Assembly: GCA_023055355.1 (NCBI GenBank)
Contig: JALJCS010000002.1
Location: 80,935,001 to 80,999,000 of the forward strand
Length of the DNA: 64,000 bases
Direction: 5' to 3'
Source of the DNA: Agelaius tricolor
Lineage: Eukaryota; Chordata; Aves; Passeriformes; Icteridae
Part shown: positions 46,323-60,125 of the stretch, one piece after another
Position numbering within the stretch: position 1 is the stretch's first letter
How the letters are laid out: every line of letters begins with the position of its first letter
Notes under the pieces: generated by a model
Told to the model about the DNA's origin: nothing
The model's database searches: none
What the model saw: the letters and a program-made list of their open reading frames with translations, nothing else
Program-made: the position numbers and the translations under genes

Positions 46323-49300
46323 AAACAGTTTATATTACATGTGAAAGCAGAAGGCAAAATGTACAATAACGTTGAAGGGAAATTACTGTGCATGGGGAAA
46401 AATATAAAAAATTAATTGTAGAAGAGGGGAAGAATTTGAACTTCTTGTGGTTTTTACAGACTTCTACCAAGCTTATTTACCTCTGGAGCTGGAATTACAT
46501 TTTAGTTTCTGTTAGCCATCTGTCTTACCTTGTAAATTCATTTCAACTTTTAACGGCAAAGATTCTTTCAATTTCTTTAGAAAAATAACATATTTTATTA
46601 ATTGTAATCTAGATCTTTCTGAGGTTAGTTATTATTTATATAAAACCATTCTTAAAAAGGTTCTGCAATCTACATGTTGGAAGAATATTTTTTTAAATTC
46701 ATAGACTTTGTTTCTAGAGACATGAAAAAGACATCACACATAATTGCAAGATTAACTGGATCATTGCATTCAACAATTAGAAGTTATATAGCATTTGAAA
46801 TACTCTTGAGCAGTAATTTTCATTAAATTTTATGAGTTTGTCAACATAAAATCAACACAAGATAAATAGCAAATATACTCTGTGAGTTTTCAATGAAAAA
46901 TGATGAGGTGCTCTATGCTGTGTATCAGTATTAGGATAGTTCCAAGGAATATATTATGCATTTTGTAATACTCAGAAATTCATGGAGTATCATTCATAAT
47001 GAAAGCTGAATCAGAGGAGAAAAAAATCTATATATAGGTTGCATTTATTTAACAAAATTATTGAAGGTTTGACTGTGTGACATGAAGCTTTATTATTCAA
47101 ATAGAGGAGTACTTCTTATCTCTCCCACAAACTCATATGAAAAATGTTTAGAGTATAGTAAAGTCACAAAGCTGAGAACACCAGAAAAAGGAGTAGCTTA
47201 AATAATTAAGCTACTTCTAGAAATATGGCATTTGTTGCATTATTTGTACCAACCTTTTTATGAACAGAGCGATCAACTTGAGGCCACAGACTGCTGAATG
47301 TCTTCAGCAAAATCAGCCAAGGGATTTGTTAGTCTTCCAGTTTTATGTCTTAAGTACAAGTGACAGTGCACCAGAGGAGCAAGAAGGATAAAAGAAGTAC
47401 ATAATTATGCCATGTAAAGTGTATCAGTGTGTAAATGCTGTCACAAAAAAAGATCAAATTAAGAGCGTACATGTTTTTCAGAGCAGAGAATGAAAGAGAT
47501 GAAAGTAGGATAGGAGAAAAAACTCAGCTTTTTTGAGAGGTTTTAGAAGCAACAAAATTTTATTAATTTCTGAAATGTGGAAGCTTGGGAAAATCAAAGG
47601 ATAGATACAAATTACATCCTTTACTGAATTTATCTCTTATTTTTACTTATTTATGTTTTCAATCTTTTTGAAAATAAACACCAAAATTCCATAAAAAAGC
47701 AGTTAAAGTAACTTCTAAAAAATCTATCCAGATAGTTTTTGAAAATTATTGAGATATCTTGAAAATAATTTGAATTTAGGAAAAAACAAAAACACAAAAA
47801 ATCATAGAAAGTGTATTTTTTTATTTTTAAAATTTAACATGATTAACAGTTGCCATGAAAACTAAGGCCTTTTAAAAAAGAATCTTCTTCCAAAAACAAA
47901 AAACAAAAAAAGGAATTACCATAGTTTCATTTGATATAAAAATCAAATTAAGTTTGCAGTTGTGAATTTATTTGAAGTAAGAAACTGTAAAGGAAATTGA
48001 ACGTTAGGGGTACATTTTGTCTAGATTTCAGTTCACACTTTACTGATTGTTTCCTCAATTCAAAGCCATCAATTTATATGGCAAGCCTCTTAAATCTTTA
48101 TGTGTCTATTGCAAGTACAGGAATAACATAGGCAGCTCCTATGGTGCTTCTCAGCAGTCTTTTTGAAGGTTTCATCAGTATTTCAGAAGGTGTTTATATC
48201 ATTTGTGTACTCTAGATCAGTAAGAAGAACAGTTCCCAAAGCTTATCTCAATAAACAACAGTGAAGTCTCTGAACTCTAACTGAGGGGTCTGACAACGAT
48301 CAGTTCTTTTACACAAATGAAATTATGCACTTCTGTCATTCATCTTTTCAAACCATTTGCCCTCAAAGAACAAACATGGCTTTATGAAAACAAACATTAA
48401 ATTCTTAAACATCTTGTTTCATCATTGACTTCTTGCACCTTCCACATATCTGCCCAAAATCATCCTACCTTTTTTTTGTCTGGGAAGTTTTATGATGGCC
48501 CTAAAATATCATTGTTGTTTCAAAGTGAATAACTTCATTAATCTTTTATTTGTTCAAATTAGAACTAGAGCATTGTGAATCTGAAAACTTGCTCATCTGT
48601 CCTTATAGTCACTTGAGACGTATCATGAAAATTCAGGGATATAATAAGAATTTAGTTAGTTTATTACAATTTTTCACAATCTTATTGGGATGACTGCTGG
48701 TGAAATTAGTGTAAAAGTGATTTATTTTTCTTTTTATGTAGTTCATACGATACTATTTTTTTTTCATTTTTCTCACTTCTGAGGACTTCTAAGAACAAGC
48801 TTTGACTCTTTCAGAGCTACGTTGATAAAAAATGGGCTTAGGAATTTGTAATTCTACGCAATGTCTTGCTTGGAGGGAGAAGCAATAAATATTGAATCTT
48901 TAGAACTTGCATGCTTTGAAGTCAAAGCTGTCAGTAAATCTTTGTGAAAGTAGTCAGGACTCTGGGTTTTCACCATATCAAGAATTGCCTAGCCAACAAG
49001 CTAGGCAGCTCCAAAGGCATTTGGCTCTTAGAAATCTATTTCTAACTTTGCAAAGTTAAAGTTGAAGCCAGAGTTACTCCTAAGTCAATAATTTTCAGTT
49101 GTCTGTCACAAATGATTTAATTCTGTTTCACTCAGAACAGACCATATAATCTAACACCACACACTTCTCTCATTGGAGGTCCATGGCACACCTTCATAAA
49201 ATGCAGTTGGAACTCCTGTAACACTTCTAAGCTTTCCTGTAGATCTTCAGAAAAGTCTCAGGGGTTGTAAGAAAAATATGTTCAGACTTAAGCTTTTAAC

Positions 49301-50088
49301 AGGGCAAATGTAAGTGGAGTGCCCAGATTATGCCACAGGGGGTGGTTTTAGGAAGCTATTAGGATTACAAGGGAGTTGCCAATTTGTATAAGCAGGAATG
49401 CAGTACACATTGTGAAAAAGAAAAAAACAACTTTGAAATTACTGGAGGGAAAAAAGAGAAAAGGATTTTTGTGAAATGCTTCAGAAATCCTCAAGCTCTG
49501 ATGATCAGAGCACATACCCAAACAGCAGCTTCTTGACAAACTGTGATAAGCACGAAACCCCTATTTACTGTGTATTGAACCTGCTCATTTGAGATACTCA
49601 CCTGTCAGTGTACAATGTGCAAAAAGGCAGAACAGAAATGAGCTTCAACAAAGAAAATCTTATGTTTAATTTTCTGTCAGGGAGATTCTCTAGTCTGTTT
49701 CTTTTCTTCCTTTAGCCTAGCAACAGCACCATGTACTGCTGGGAGATTCCAGAAAATTTACTGTGATTAATGCCGAATCAAGAAAAAGAACAGAGGGAAG
49801 TGTGCATTTCTCTCATTTGATAGGATTATAACAAAAAGAGGCCTACTTGTTTGTTTTCAGCATCATATATTCAAGATGGCTTTAATTTTATCAACTTAAG
49901 CTGGGCAAAGAACTTGATAAACAACATCAGAAAAGGCCCATTTTGTACTTAGAGTCAAAAATTAAAAATAAAAATTGATTACACAAATTACTGAAGGAAT
50001 AGATATAGCCAATGAGTGTCATTGATTAAAAATGGGTTGCACTCAGTCTTCATGTAGCATGTCTAGCACATAATATATCTAAGTACCT

Positions 50089-50114
50089 ATTTATTTATTT
50101 ATTTATTTATTTAT
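50089..50114. repeat. (ATTT)n microsatellite
   Basis: Six to seven tandem ATTT units without interruption. Confidence 0.92.
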
Positions 50115-52501
50115 AAAATAAAGTAAGAGAAGAGAAAAGTTGCAAGAGGACTGAAGAAGAGATGAGGTGAGAAAGAAAAGGTGTTTGGAGATAGATATTT
50201 ACCTCTATATTGAAAAAAATAATGAAAATACTTTTTCATGCCTTCAGTGTTAGTGACCTGAGAAAAGCCAGCTAAAAATGAGAGGGAAATTAGCAAATGT
50301 GATAGACATCTGCCAAACAGGTTTGATCTTCCAGAATAAGGTATATATCTAATATTTTTAACAGCAAGACCCTTAAATGATCTTAGAAAACTCATGATGA
50401 CTCACCATTTCCTTGGTAACAGCTTTAACAATTCCCAGACTGTTTGCCTAAAGTATAAGTCTTAAATGACCTGAAGTATAGACCTAAATTAACAATTTAT
50501 TCCTATTTGCTTGAAGGTCAAGGAAAGATATGTATTTTTTTTAATATATTTTTCTGTCTCATTTGATAACAGCTTACCATTAAGGCTGTGTGGAAGTTTC
50601 AAAATCAAGTCCAAAGGAGAGGGGAGAAGTGAATCAGTCCTCTTCCAGTGAGAGAGCAATTTGCTCCAAAGTGTTGAAGAGATTATCATCCTTAAAGAAA
50701 CAGCACTCTGAAGCAGCAATCATCTCATTTGCATTAGCAGGAAAACAAAATCAAAGTCACATCCTTGTTCTGAACCCTCAGAAACTTATACTTGGCATAT
50801 CTCAAAATTTTCAGGGATAATCTACCAGGGAATGTTTTAATAATGAGTTTTAATTTTATATCTAGGCTTTCTAGACTACCCATTGTAAAATTGCAATATA
50901 ATCCCAAATATGATGACAATAAATTTCCACTGAAGAAATATAGTTTTTTGTCAAATGAAAAACTGAAATAAAAATAGGTCTGCTCAAATAATATAACTTA
51001 CACATAATGACAGTAAAAACTAAGAAAAAATTCCCTATTCAGTTCTAATGTCTACTATTAAAATATGCAACTGAGCTACTGGGTGTCATTTTACTGATTT
51101 TTAAAATATTAGATCAATTGCATAATATCTCCTGCAAACTACTGTTTAAATTACAACTGAAATTGCAGGTCATTTTCCCAAATGTTATAAAGTTTTACAT
51201 AATTGTAGCACCCTCTTCTGAAGTAATAAAGTTACTTTAAAAATTATTCCTTTAGAAAGACCTTTTAAAATCATGAAGTTAATGTTAAATCTGTTTTCAG
51301 TACTGCAATGAGTTATCATAGGAGTGCTACATAACATGAGATGCTTTCACATTCTCAAAAACTTGAAGCCTTTTTTCTTTTTCTAAATTACATATTTGGT
51401 GGACCAGAGCAGAGTCCCAGTAATTAGGGCAATAATTTGTTGTGTTACCATACAATTATTTATGCAAAGTGAATCAGGTCTAGCAGGAATAATACCTTAG
51501 CAGGAATAATTCCTTCCTTAGGAACAGGAAATACATTGGTAGTGATCTGGACATTGAAGAATGGTAGAACAAGAAACTCAATCATTTTCTTTCTCATCCC
51601 AAAATTGGGAAATATTATTTACATGATTTTCAATTCCATAAGAATCTTGAGATTTTTTTCCCTGCTTTTTCTATGTTAACCCAAATTCTACCTCTGAGCT
51701 TACTAAATACAGTAAGGTATGTTGTTGTGACAAGTTTTAGTTCCTAAAGTTACATATAATATTCTCCTTAGATAAAAACCCTGAATAACTGTTCCCAGGA
51801 CCCAGGAAGTACCATTTTCCACTACAGCCTCTACAGAAATGAGAAAATATGTCTCTACAAATGTAGAGCTGTTCTTCTAGACTGGAACTGTGGTACTTTG
51901 AGGTTTCCCTTATTTTCAAAAATGTCATGCGCATAACCTTTGAGGGTTCTGTGGAAATTAACTGGGATTTGCAAATTTTTGGCCCCTCTTTGGACTGGTA
52001 TTAATCTGCTGCAGGTCATTCAATGGCCACAACTTTTCAAATCCCAGAAGTGTTCAAACCTCTTTTTCAGGGAGTGACAATTCTAACATTTCCTGGAAAA
52101 ATCTTTAAACTTAAACTAGACACATACCGTGTATGCTGCCACTTTTCTACATCTCAGTCATAGTAACTGTGATTGTGTGTACAGTAACTGTGTACATCTG
52201 TGTAACTCATGTGCAGCAAATCTTGTCACAGCTCTGCCAGAAGTCAGAAAAAAACAATTTCACTCTGACCAAGGTTTATAAGCCAAAGTAACTACCATAT
52301 GATTTGTGTCACTCCAACTTTTAACAGCATTTTCACTCCGTTAATTATGTTGTTAGAAAATGTTCCCTTTTAGTTGACATCTTCTGATGACTGAAACTGT
52401 TTAAGCTGTAGAGCTTTCCTGAGTCTTTTAAAAGTATGGAAAATATTTAAATATTAATAAGGGGTCTGAAGTAGTTGATTTTGGTTGAAAACTCCTGAAC
52501 T

Positions 52502-52504
<3 letters not shown>

Positions 52505-52532
<28 letters not shown>
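52505..52532. repeat. Poly-T run, 28 bases
   Basis: The longest homopolymer in the window, in plain AT-rich sequence. No gene-derived sequence precedes it on the minus strand, so it is not obviously a retrocopy tail. Its length in the assembly should be treated with caution. Confidence 0.9.
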
Positions 52533-52536
<4 letters not shown>

Positions 52537-52855
52537 GTGGAAAAAACCAAGAATTCCTTTCAAGCTTTTTTTTGAGACTGACCTTGAGGTAGGACTCCTT
52601 TCCTTCTGGTTATACCACATGCTTAGTCCCTGTTAAAAGGAATAAATTTTTGGTGAAAATTATTTTTCTATAGTGCTTATTGTTTTGCTTTATTATTCTC
52701 ACAGCATCCAGCTGTGCTATTCACATACAGACTATTTTTCTCAAAGCACTATGCAGGTAGAGAGCAAAAAGAAATCTGTAGACTGAGGTCTTAATTTTTC
52801 AAACTTTTTATAATTTGTTTTATTGAAAAAATATTCAATAAAATTATAAAAAAGA

Positions 52856-53083
52856 GTGCAAGGAAAACTGAGACAACATTGGTTGATAGAATTGGCTGTG
52901 GCAAAGGGAAAGTTCACAGAAGACTCTGGAAGAGAAAAATTGAGTACTTTGATGGATAACTGTCCAAGTCATGACAGAGAACACAAAAATGCTGGTTTAA
53001 AAATATTTTTGCAAGGGATGATTCCAGTTTGTATTATAGGTGGCCAGTTAATTAAGGCAAGGAAAAAATTACCAGTGGGTTAG
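52856..53083 (+). pseudogene. Possible DDE-transposase remnant (very uncertain)
   Basis: A 75-codon open frame with no recognised start context. Residues 31-39 read TLMDNCPSH, resembling the second catalytic aspartate motif (LLxDNxPxH) of pogo/Tigger-type DDE transposases. Residues 48-51 (KIFL) lie at a position comparable with the conserved hydrophobic strand after that motif. Residues around 63-71 (GQLIKARKK) are loosely like the (D)QGVIKAFK segment that follows in those proteins, but the intervening PPNTT-type motif is absent. The first 25 residues match nothing. It has no flanking inverted repeats. Chance resemblance is the simplest alternative. Recorded so that it can be tested. Confidence 0.15.
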
Positions 53084-54954
53084 ATCAACCTTTCTTCTCA
53101 GATTCAAAATCTTCTTTGGAGTAAAACTTACTGCATTACAGACTATCAGTGCTGAAATACTTATTAGAATATGATGTATATAATTATTTTGATGGTGTCA
53201 GAAACTGAAAGGAAGCTCTTTTAATACAACTTTTCCTTAATAAGTTGTAAATTCCTACCAGCTATTTCCTGTAGACTTCCATCAACACTGTATAGAGTGA
53301 GGAATACCTTTCCAAAGAGTAAGTCAGAAAATATGAGTTAGGAGCCAATTTACTTCATTTATTTACGCAGAGGCCCTAAAATAGGATGCCATATTCATGA
53401 TGGACATCAGAAAGAGTGAGATTTTGATGAAGATGGCAGTTATGCTATGTGAAGAACAAAAAAACTCCTAAATCATTGACCTAGAAGCCATATTTCCTGA
53501 CATCCTGTCTGGAACTATAAATTCAATTCTATCTGATTGAAAAGAACGAAAGGCCCAAACTTACCTCTGGTCAAGGTGTTTGCTTTGAGTGGTGATCTGA
53601 AAAGGACATAATATAAAAAGGAACAAACTCACTTATTTAGGAGCTATGTTATTTCATAGTATCTATCTTAATACTTGGGCTATCATTCATTTATTTTTAT
53701 TCCAAAATTCATTATAATGTTTGAGATTATAGAATACCTGCAATGCACTTTAGAAATATTCATTATATTCAGACTGTTTGTGTACAAAGAAGTTTGTTAA
53801 TGCAGTAGAAAAATAATTAATACAGGGAAGAATTTATAGATCACTGATTGAGTTTTGTATGTATTTGCAGAAAAAATACCAACCCATGTTCCCTTAATAA
53901 AACATTAGGTTTCTGATTTAAATAAGCACATACTGGGCTTATTTGAGCATCACAAGTTATTGTCCTTAATTAATAAATATACATTTAAGTTTTCCTAATC
54001 TATGCTATAAATTTTGTGTAGGATAAGAGATGCTATAGGAAGATGGGGTCTGTTAAATAATTGTAAAATGGAATTAATGATGTTGAATACTACAGTTGCC
54101 ATTTGAGCTATTTTTATCAGAATGTATATGTGAATAATTTTTAATTTCAGATCCAGACAGTTGCACAATGAGTTACTGGCAGAATCAGGACATGAAGTTA
54201 TACAGCTTATCCTTTGTGGGAGGAATTTTCAAAAGATTTAAGGAAACACTACAGCCTCTAACTACGTAGATGCCCTAACTACGTAGAAAGCATCTTTGGT
54301 GGAGGAACACAGGCTTAAGCATCCCTATATGATGTTGGTTGGTTTCAAGAAGGTAAGTGCAGCAAGGTAGTTTCAGTCTAATGAGTAGCAGATGAAAGTG
54401 TGAACAGCTGGAGAGTCTAGACCAGCATAGGGTACCTTAAAGAGGTAAAGTATCCCATTCTGGGGTCTTATTTATTGAGCAAGGCAGAAAAAAACATACG
54501 AAATAAAAATTTTTATTGTCTTTATACTGGAGAAAGTAAGGAGTAATTAGTGATCAACTGTCCATTACATATGAGGAAGTACATGACAGAGGATTGAGGT
54601 AAAACCAGATTGATTATGTCCAAGTTTAGTGCATTAACTAGAGTAATTTCTACAGCCACTCTTCAAAACAATTTTCTTTCTGAAAGTCTCTCTCATTTTA
54701 TAAATAGAAATCATAATTTAGGCCAATAAATACTTTCTTTTACCATTGAGTACAACTGAGCAGACATACCAAAGCCATTCAAGAAATAGATGTCACTACA
54801 AAGCAAAATACATAACAGCTATCAATTCCTAGTGCACTGTTCAGACAACTTCAGAACTCCAACAGTTGCTGCTGCTAAAACATCAATTAATGTTTTTTCA
54901 ACTCAATCGTTAGTTAAAAATATCCTTTATCCTGGATTTCTGTTTCAGCAGTAT

Positions 54955-55767
54955 GAGAATCTACATCTTCCAGAGGGACAGCTCAGCAGGGCACAAGCTA
55001 TCCAATGGGAGGTGCAAAGTCATGCTCCTGGGGCAGAACACCCCCATTCACCAGGGCATGCCAGGGTTGGGCCAGGATAAGCAGCTTTGCAGAAAATGTC
55101 CTGAGGTCTTGGTTGGACACCAAGTTAGCTGTGGACCAGCAATTTGTCCTTGTAGCAAAGAAGACTAAAACTATCCGAGGACGCATTAGGAGGAATGCAG
55201 ATATAAAATATCAGCAGAATAAGAGGGTGATCCTTTCCCTTCATTCAGCATTGGTGAGATCTGGAGTTCTCACCAGATCTGGGCTCTGCAGAACAAGAGA
55301 GATGAGGACATACTGAAAAGAGTCCAGCCATGAAGGTCCAATAAGACTGACAAAAATGATGAAGTGGTGCAAACAGCTGTCACAGAAGAAAAGTCTGAGG
55401 ATATTTAGCCGGGAGAAATGATGGCTCAAAGGGGTACCTCATCACAGCATAAAAATATCTGAAGGGAAAATGAAAAGAGAGTTAGTTTTTTTTCAGTGGT
55501 GTCCAGAAACAGGACAACAAGCAAGAAGAACAAACTGAAACACAGGACATTCCATCTGAACATCAGGAAACACTTTTTTTCTGTAAAGGGTGGCTGAGAA
55601 CTGGTACAAGTTGCCCTGGAAGACTGTGGGATGTCCTTTGCTAGTGATATTTAGAAGCCATCTGGACACAGTTCTGGGCAGCCCTACAGGAGCAGGCATG
55701 TTGGGCCAGATGACTCCCAGAAATCTGTTTCAGCCTGAACCAATCTGTCATTCTGTGTTTCAGATAA
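54955..55767 (+). mobile_element. CR1 LINE, about 800 bp of 3' end
   Basis: The longest single CR1 piece in the window, in plus orientation. It starts in the last part of ORF2 (GGGAGGTGCAAAGTCATGCTCC, GCAGCTTTGCAGAAAATGTC, TTGGTTGGACACCAAGTTAG). It continues through GACGCATTAGGAGGAATGC, AGCATTGGTGAGATCTGGAG, GAAAAGTCTGAGGATATTTAG, ACATTCCATCTGAACATCAGG, AGCCATCTGGACACAGTTC and GAGCAGGCATGTTGGGCC, ending TCATTCTGTGTTTC. Residual peptide similarity to the CR1 ORF2 C-terminus is visible in the 103-codon frame at 55005-55316 (sequence like WLDTKLAVDQQFVLVAKKT...IRGRIRRNA), but frame breaks and stops make it non-functional. 5'-truncated. Confidence 0.88.
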
Positions 55768-58700
55768 ACTTCTGGCTTTTACTGTGACTAAGGTGAAAAA
55801 TACAAAAAACATATCAAAGTCCCGTATTTTATTAACATGGCAAATCACAGTTTACAACAATAAATAGGAATATGAACATTTATAATCAAATCTACTCCTC
55901 AAAACCGGACTAGGCTGGATCCACATCCTCACCATTTATTTGTGGTTCTGAAAGATGCTGGAACAGAAGCTGTTTTATTTATATTTTCCAAGATGCTATG
56001 GAACTAAAATTTTATATAAACCCAAGGGGAGATACAGCAAGATCATGCTGACACTCCTACCAGGAGGTTTACTACTGCTGTAATCAGCACTCATCAGAAA
56101 GTCTGTGGAAGAGTCTTCCTATGATAGAGCAGTCTCCTTTTTTCCAGGTTCAGGTCTCCCTTATCTGGGAAGAGTTCTGTGCTCAGTTGGGATCATACTT
56201 ACTTCAGAAACTTAAGTATTAAGTTGGCTTCAGACTCCTACATATATACAGATTGCACTCACAATATTCTGTAAAATAAATTTATAAACTATTTACAAAT
56301 TTATAAACTATTTACTAGTTTCCTCTACACTTTTGCCAGATATCACATGACAGAAATTCATTGAGTGTTCCAAGAAGCAGTTTTTATCTTTCTAAATTTA
56401 TGTAAGGTAACCTTTAGTATCCTGTTCTACACAATATTTTTTGGGTTTTTTAACCTTACCTGAGACTTCAGGTGGTTATTTTATTGCCTATCAGGAAATA
56501 TCTTTTTTCATTTAATCTGGAAGCAGGAACAACAGGAACGACATCTAAAATAAGCCCTGAACATCATTTTAAATCTGATATTATTTTATAGCTACTTTCC
56601 TCTGCATGTAGGGGTTTTCTGCATGCAAAAAGGCCAATAGAAGAAGATATGAATGTTAATAAATTTTGAATGTATACATGTGTGCAACTAACTGTAATAT
56701 TGAAAATGGTTTTAATCAACCTGAAAAAAAGAAAGAACATATGCCAAATTCTGTTGGTTCATAATGCTGTATGTACAATTGCTACAAAGAAGAGAATACA
56801 TACAGCAGAAAACATTCATGGAACCAACTTGAGGTCCTTTTTAAAAGAACATTTTGAAAGCAGATTTAGCTTGGTGAAGGACACAAAAAGAATGGAGAAG
56901 GCTATAATGATGAAATCATATCCTACCTCTGATCAAGGTATGTGTTGTACAGATAGAATGTAGTCCTGTATGAAAACCACATAATTTAAAGAAGCAAGAC
57001 TGCCACAAGAGGAATAGATTGCTTTACTGCATGTCAGGTCATTTTTAAAGAGAATGCCTCAGAAAAATAAGTAAAGTTTAAACTTTTTGTTTCTCATCCC
57101 AATATTCAGGGTCATATCTGTTAAGAGACATGGAACACTTTTATTATTTTTCATTCTTCCCAATGCTTCAGATCATAGATGCATACCAATAAACTGTTTT
57201 GTACTCCCCCATGGTCATTGAAAATACAAGTTCTAAATAAGGAGTTTAGTGTACTGCAAAGGAAGAAGCCTGTATTCAGATAAAGTTGGAACTCTATATA
57301 CCTCTTTTAGGGGGTACTTTTCAGGTTTCCAGTCACATAGAAAGGACCTCTTTTTAGGTTAAGAAACTTTCTATTTTTCCACTTGTGCTCTGTGGACTAA
57401 CATAGAAGTAAATCTGGCATAAAAGCAAATAGGAAAGAAAAGCAGGAAATCCTCTGATGTTATTATCCCTCCATGTACATAGCCCACTATGAAAACCACA
57501 AATCACTTAAAATTCATTGCTCACTGAGCACCTCAGAGAGATTTGATCCTGGCCTTATAAATGCTGTCCTTACAGCTTTGTGTGCATAATTCCTAAGCTA
57601 TCTATATAATGAATGTGAGAGGAAGGGATAGTGTCACACTGAAAAACAGCTTTTCTCTGTTAGACAAGAACAGTTTCCTCCTCACTATACCATACAGGTG
57701 ATTTTCTTAACATAATCCATAAGAAGTATTTATACTTTCTGATGAATGTCAGAACTACTACATTGCTGAAACCTTGGCTTTGCTTGTCAATTGCTCTTTG
57801 TAGCTATGGGGCAGATATTTCATCATGGGCATGCAATGGTAGCAGCTGCCACATATTTTTTCATCATTGTGAATTATACATAATAATTTACACAGAATTA
57901 AAATCACTACTTATTACTGCCAATAATATGTGCCCATTTCTAGGTCCCTTATCACAGTATGAAAGACAACAAAGCAGTGGAGTAGTAGCAGGATCACTAT
58001 CCTTTGCATAAAATGTACATGAGTTTTCAGTTGAGTTCTTTTAAAATTCATGCATATTTTGACCCTGAACCATGGAATCATCAAAAATGAAAATCTTAAA
58101 AGCACAAGTCAGCTTATCCTAACAATGAACATATTTTTTTTATTGGAAGCAGCAGTAAGAGAAGACTAAGCTGTATGTCTCTCTGATCCCTGCTGTTTTA
58201 TGATTTTTAGAGCTTTACTAATGCAGAAAAATTTCAGACAATTGCTCTAATTGTGTGACTAGTAACCACTGTGCAGTTCCTTTGGATAAAACCTCCTCAT
58301 TGCATTCTAGTCAGTATTTAACAAAAGCAAAGATCACAACTAATAGCTGCATAGTCACACATCTCTTTGTTTAAAAGTGATTCTCCCTGAATACAAACAA
58401 TCTTTAATTTTCACCTCTAGATAAAATTTAAAATCTCTCTCTTAGACCTTTCATAGTAAGGTATTTTGCTAGTTTACAAAATTAATCTATGTAATAATCC
58501 TCTGTATTTATGCAGTATTCTTAATCTCAGTGTGCCCAAGTGTTAAAGAATATTCCTCATACTTTATAAAACACCTGTAATGGATGTGATTTTCTGGGTC
58601 AAACTTGCCTGTGCAGCTACACAGCTCCTAGGAGGGCATTCATCTTCACAAGCTGTGCAATCACAGAAGCTGTCTGTAATTGTGGAGGCTGTATCTAACT

Positions 58701-59607
58701 CATAGAAACAGAAGACACTCCTAGGCAGCCTCAGTACCTGATAATAACTAAGAAAAATAAGAAATAAAGCGAAAAAAAACCCACAAAGAAGTGCATAATA
58801 TTAATTTCTCCTGATTCTTAGAAATAGCCCAAGTCTCCCCAAATTCCTGTTAAAAATTTGGGGGGTAATTTTACAAAGCATTAGCAGAGTAAAGTATTCA
58901 GCTCAGAAATTACTTGTGTAAGCTACTTTCCCCACCTTATTCTTGCTGAAATGTGCTTAACACAAACAGCATAATAAGATGAGATTTGTATACAAGGAAA
59001 ACAGAAAAAAATATTAGACCCTCCTTCTTATTTCATGTCACCTGTTTTCAGCATCCTTCTAGTTGTCCTTTTTTTTTTTCTTCTGTTCATGCAGTATTGA
59101 TTTTCATTTTGTATTGGCTTATTCAACAAGCGCTTCCTGAATCTGCAAAAATATCTGAACATGTATTTTTCTTATGTATGAAATCAGTTTTATACATGGA
59201 TGTTTGCTAGACTGGGAGTTAATTTTAGATTAAATGTAAGGAGAATGAAAAGTAAAGGTTTTGGAAAATTTTAAGTTCACCAAGTGAACAGACGAGATGA
59301 AAATATTTTACTTCTATGGGCAGGAAAAAACTCCCCCTGTCATATTTAGCAGTTCCAATTTTCCAACTCAGACTGGTAAAGCAAATAAGCTGCCACTATA
59401 CATCTTTGTGCTTCTTTAGTTCCTACAGGTTGTGTTAATGGCATGTACACAGGATGGGTGCAAACAGTTTAGGGAAAAGGCCTATGCTTGATGTTGGCTC
59501 TTGAAGAGGAATGAAAAGGAATCCTTTAATATATTCTCTAATATGTAACATATTACACATTATATATTTTTATATATGCAATATACCTTATAGATTCTTA
59601 AAATAAT
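55768..59607. other. Unique AT-rich non-coding DNA
   Basis: No gene or transposon recognised. An 18-base direct repeat with a one-base spacer lies at 56278-56314. An open frame of 97 codons at 56670-56963 and one of 89 at 57742-58011 show no domain and have codon content like their surroundings. An AT-rich palindromic stretch lies around 59525-59580. Confidence 0.6.
56278..56314. repeat. 18-bp direct repeat
   Basis: AAATTTATAAACTATTTA at 56278-56295 recurs at 56297-56314 with one intervening C. Confidence 0.88.
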
Positions 59608-60125
59608 AAAATCATTTAGGCTGAAAAATACCTGTATGATCAAGTCCAGCAGCAAATGTAGTCCTGCCAAGTCCACAATTAAACCACATCATGTTCTTCA
59701 AATATCTCCAGGGGATGTGACTCTACCACTTCCCTGGGAAGACTGTTACAATGCCTGACAATCCTTTCAAGGAAGAAATTTTTTCCTAATAGTCAATCTA
59801 ATCCTCCCTAGAGGCCATTTCCTCTTGTCCTATCACTTGTTACTTGGGGGGAGACAGCAACTCCCACCTGACTACATTCTCCTTTCAGTTGTAGAGTGGA
59901 AAGGTCTTGCCTCAGTTTCCTTTTCTCCAGGCTGCACAGCCCCAGCTCCCTCAGCCACTTCTCACCCGCCAGGCACTGACCTTCTTGGCCACCTGGGCAC
60001 ACGCTGCTCATGTTCAGCCAGTGGCTCACCAGCATCCCCTGGTCCTTTTCTCCTGGGCAACTTTCCAGCCACTCTGCTCCAAGCCTATCAAGATATCTTG
60101 ATTTCCCAAATCTAAAGCTTGCTTC
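59608..60125 (-). mobile_element. CR1 LINE 3' fragment (divergent subfamily)
   Basis: Minus-orientation CR1. The 3' end at the left is decayed (TGTATGATCAAGTCCAGCAG). The pattern runs through AATTAAACCACATCATGTTC, CTACCACTTCCCTGGGAAGA, CTCTTGTCCTATCACTTGTTA, CTCCAGGCTGCACAGCCCC, CTCAGCCACTTCTCACCCG and CCCCTGGTCCTTTTCTCCTG to about 60125. This spelling differs from the copy at 61223, so it belongs to a different, older CR1 subfamily. The plus-strand open frame of 96 codons here is a by-product. Confidence 0.85.

Larger units (their letters stand above)
44986..54954. other. Unique AT-rich non-coding DNA with simple repeats
   Basis: About 10 kb without a recognised gene or transposon. Simple repeats: a 25-bp tandem repeat at 45238-45342, GT and GA runs at 46278-46322, (ATTT)n at 50089-50114 and a 28-base poly-T at 52505-52532. 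A 75-codon open frame at 52856-53083 has a weak DDE-transposase-like motif (listed and in findings). Other open frames, such as 50590-50820, show no domain. Confidence 0.6.

Noticed and set aside
50590..50820. 76-codon Ser/Lys-rich frame
   Set aside because: No domain, no start context and no splice structure; consistent with chance.
55005..55316. 103-codon frame with basic residues, as a possible host gene
   Set aside because: The sequence and flanks match the CR1 ORF2 C-terminal region; it is a degraded LINE fragment.
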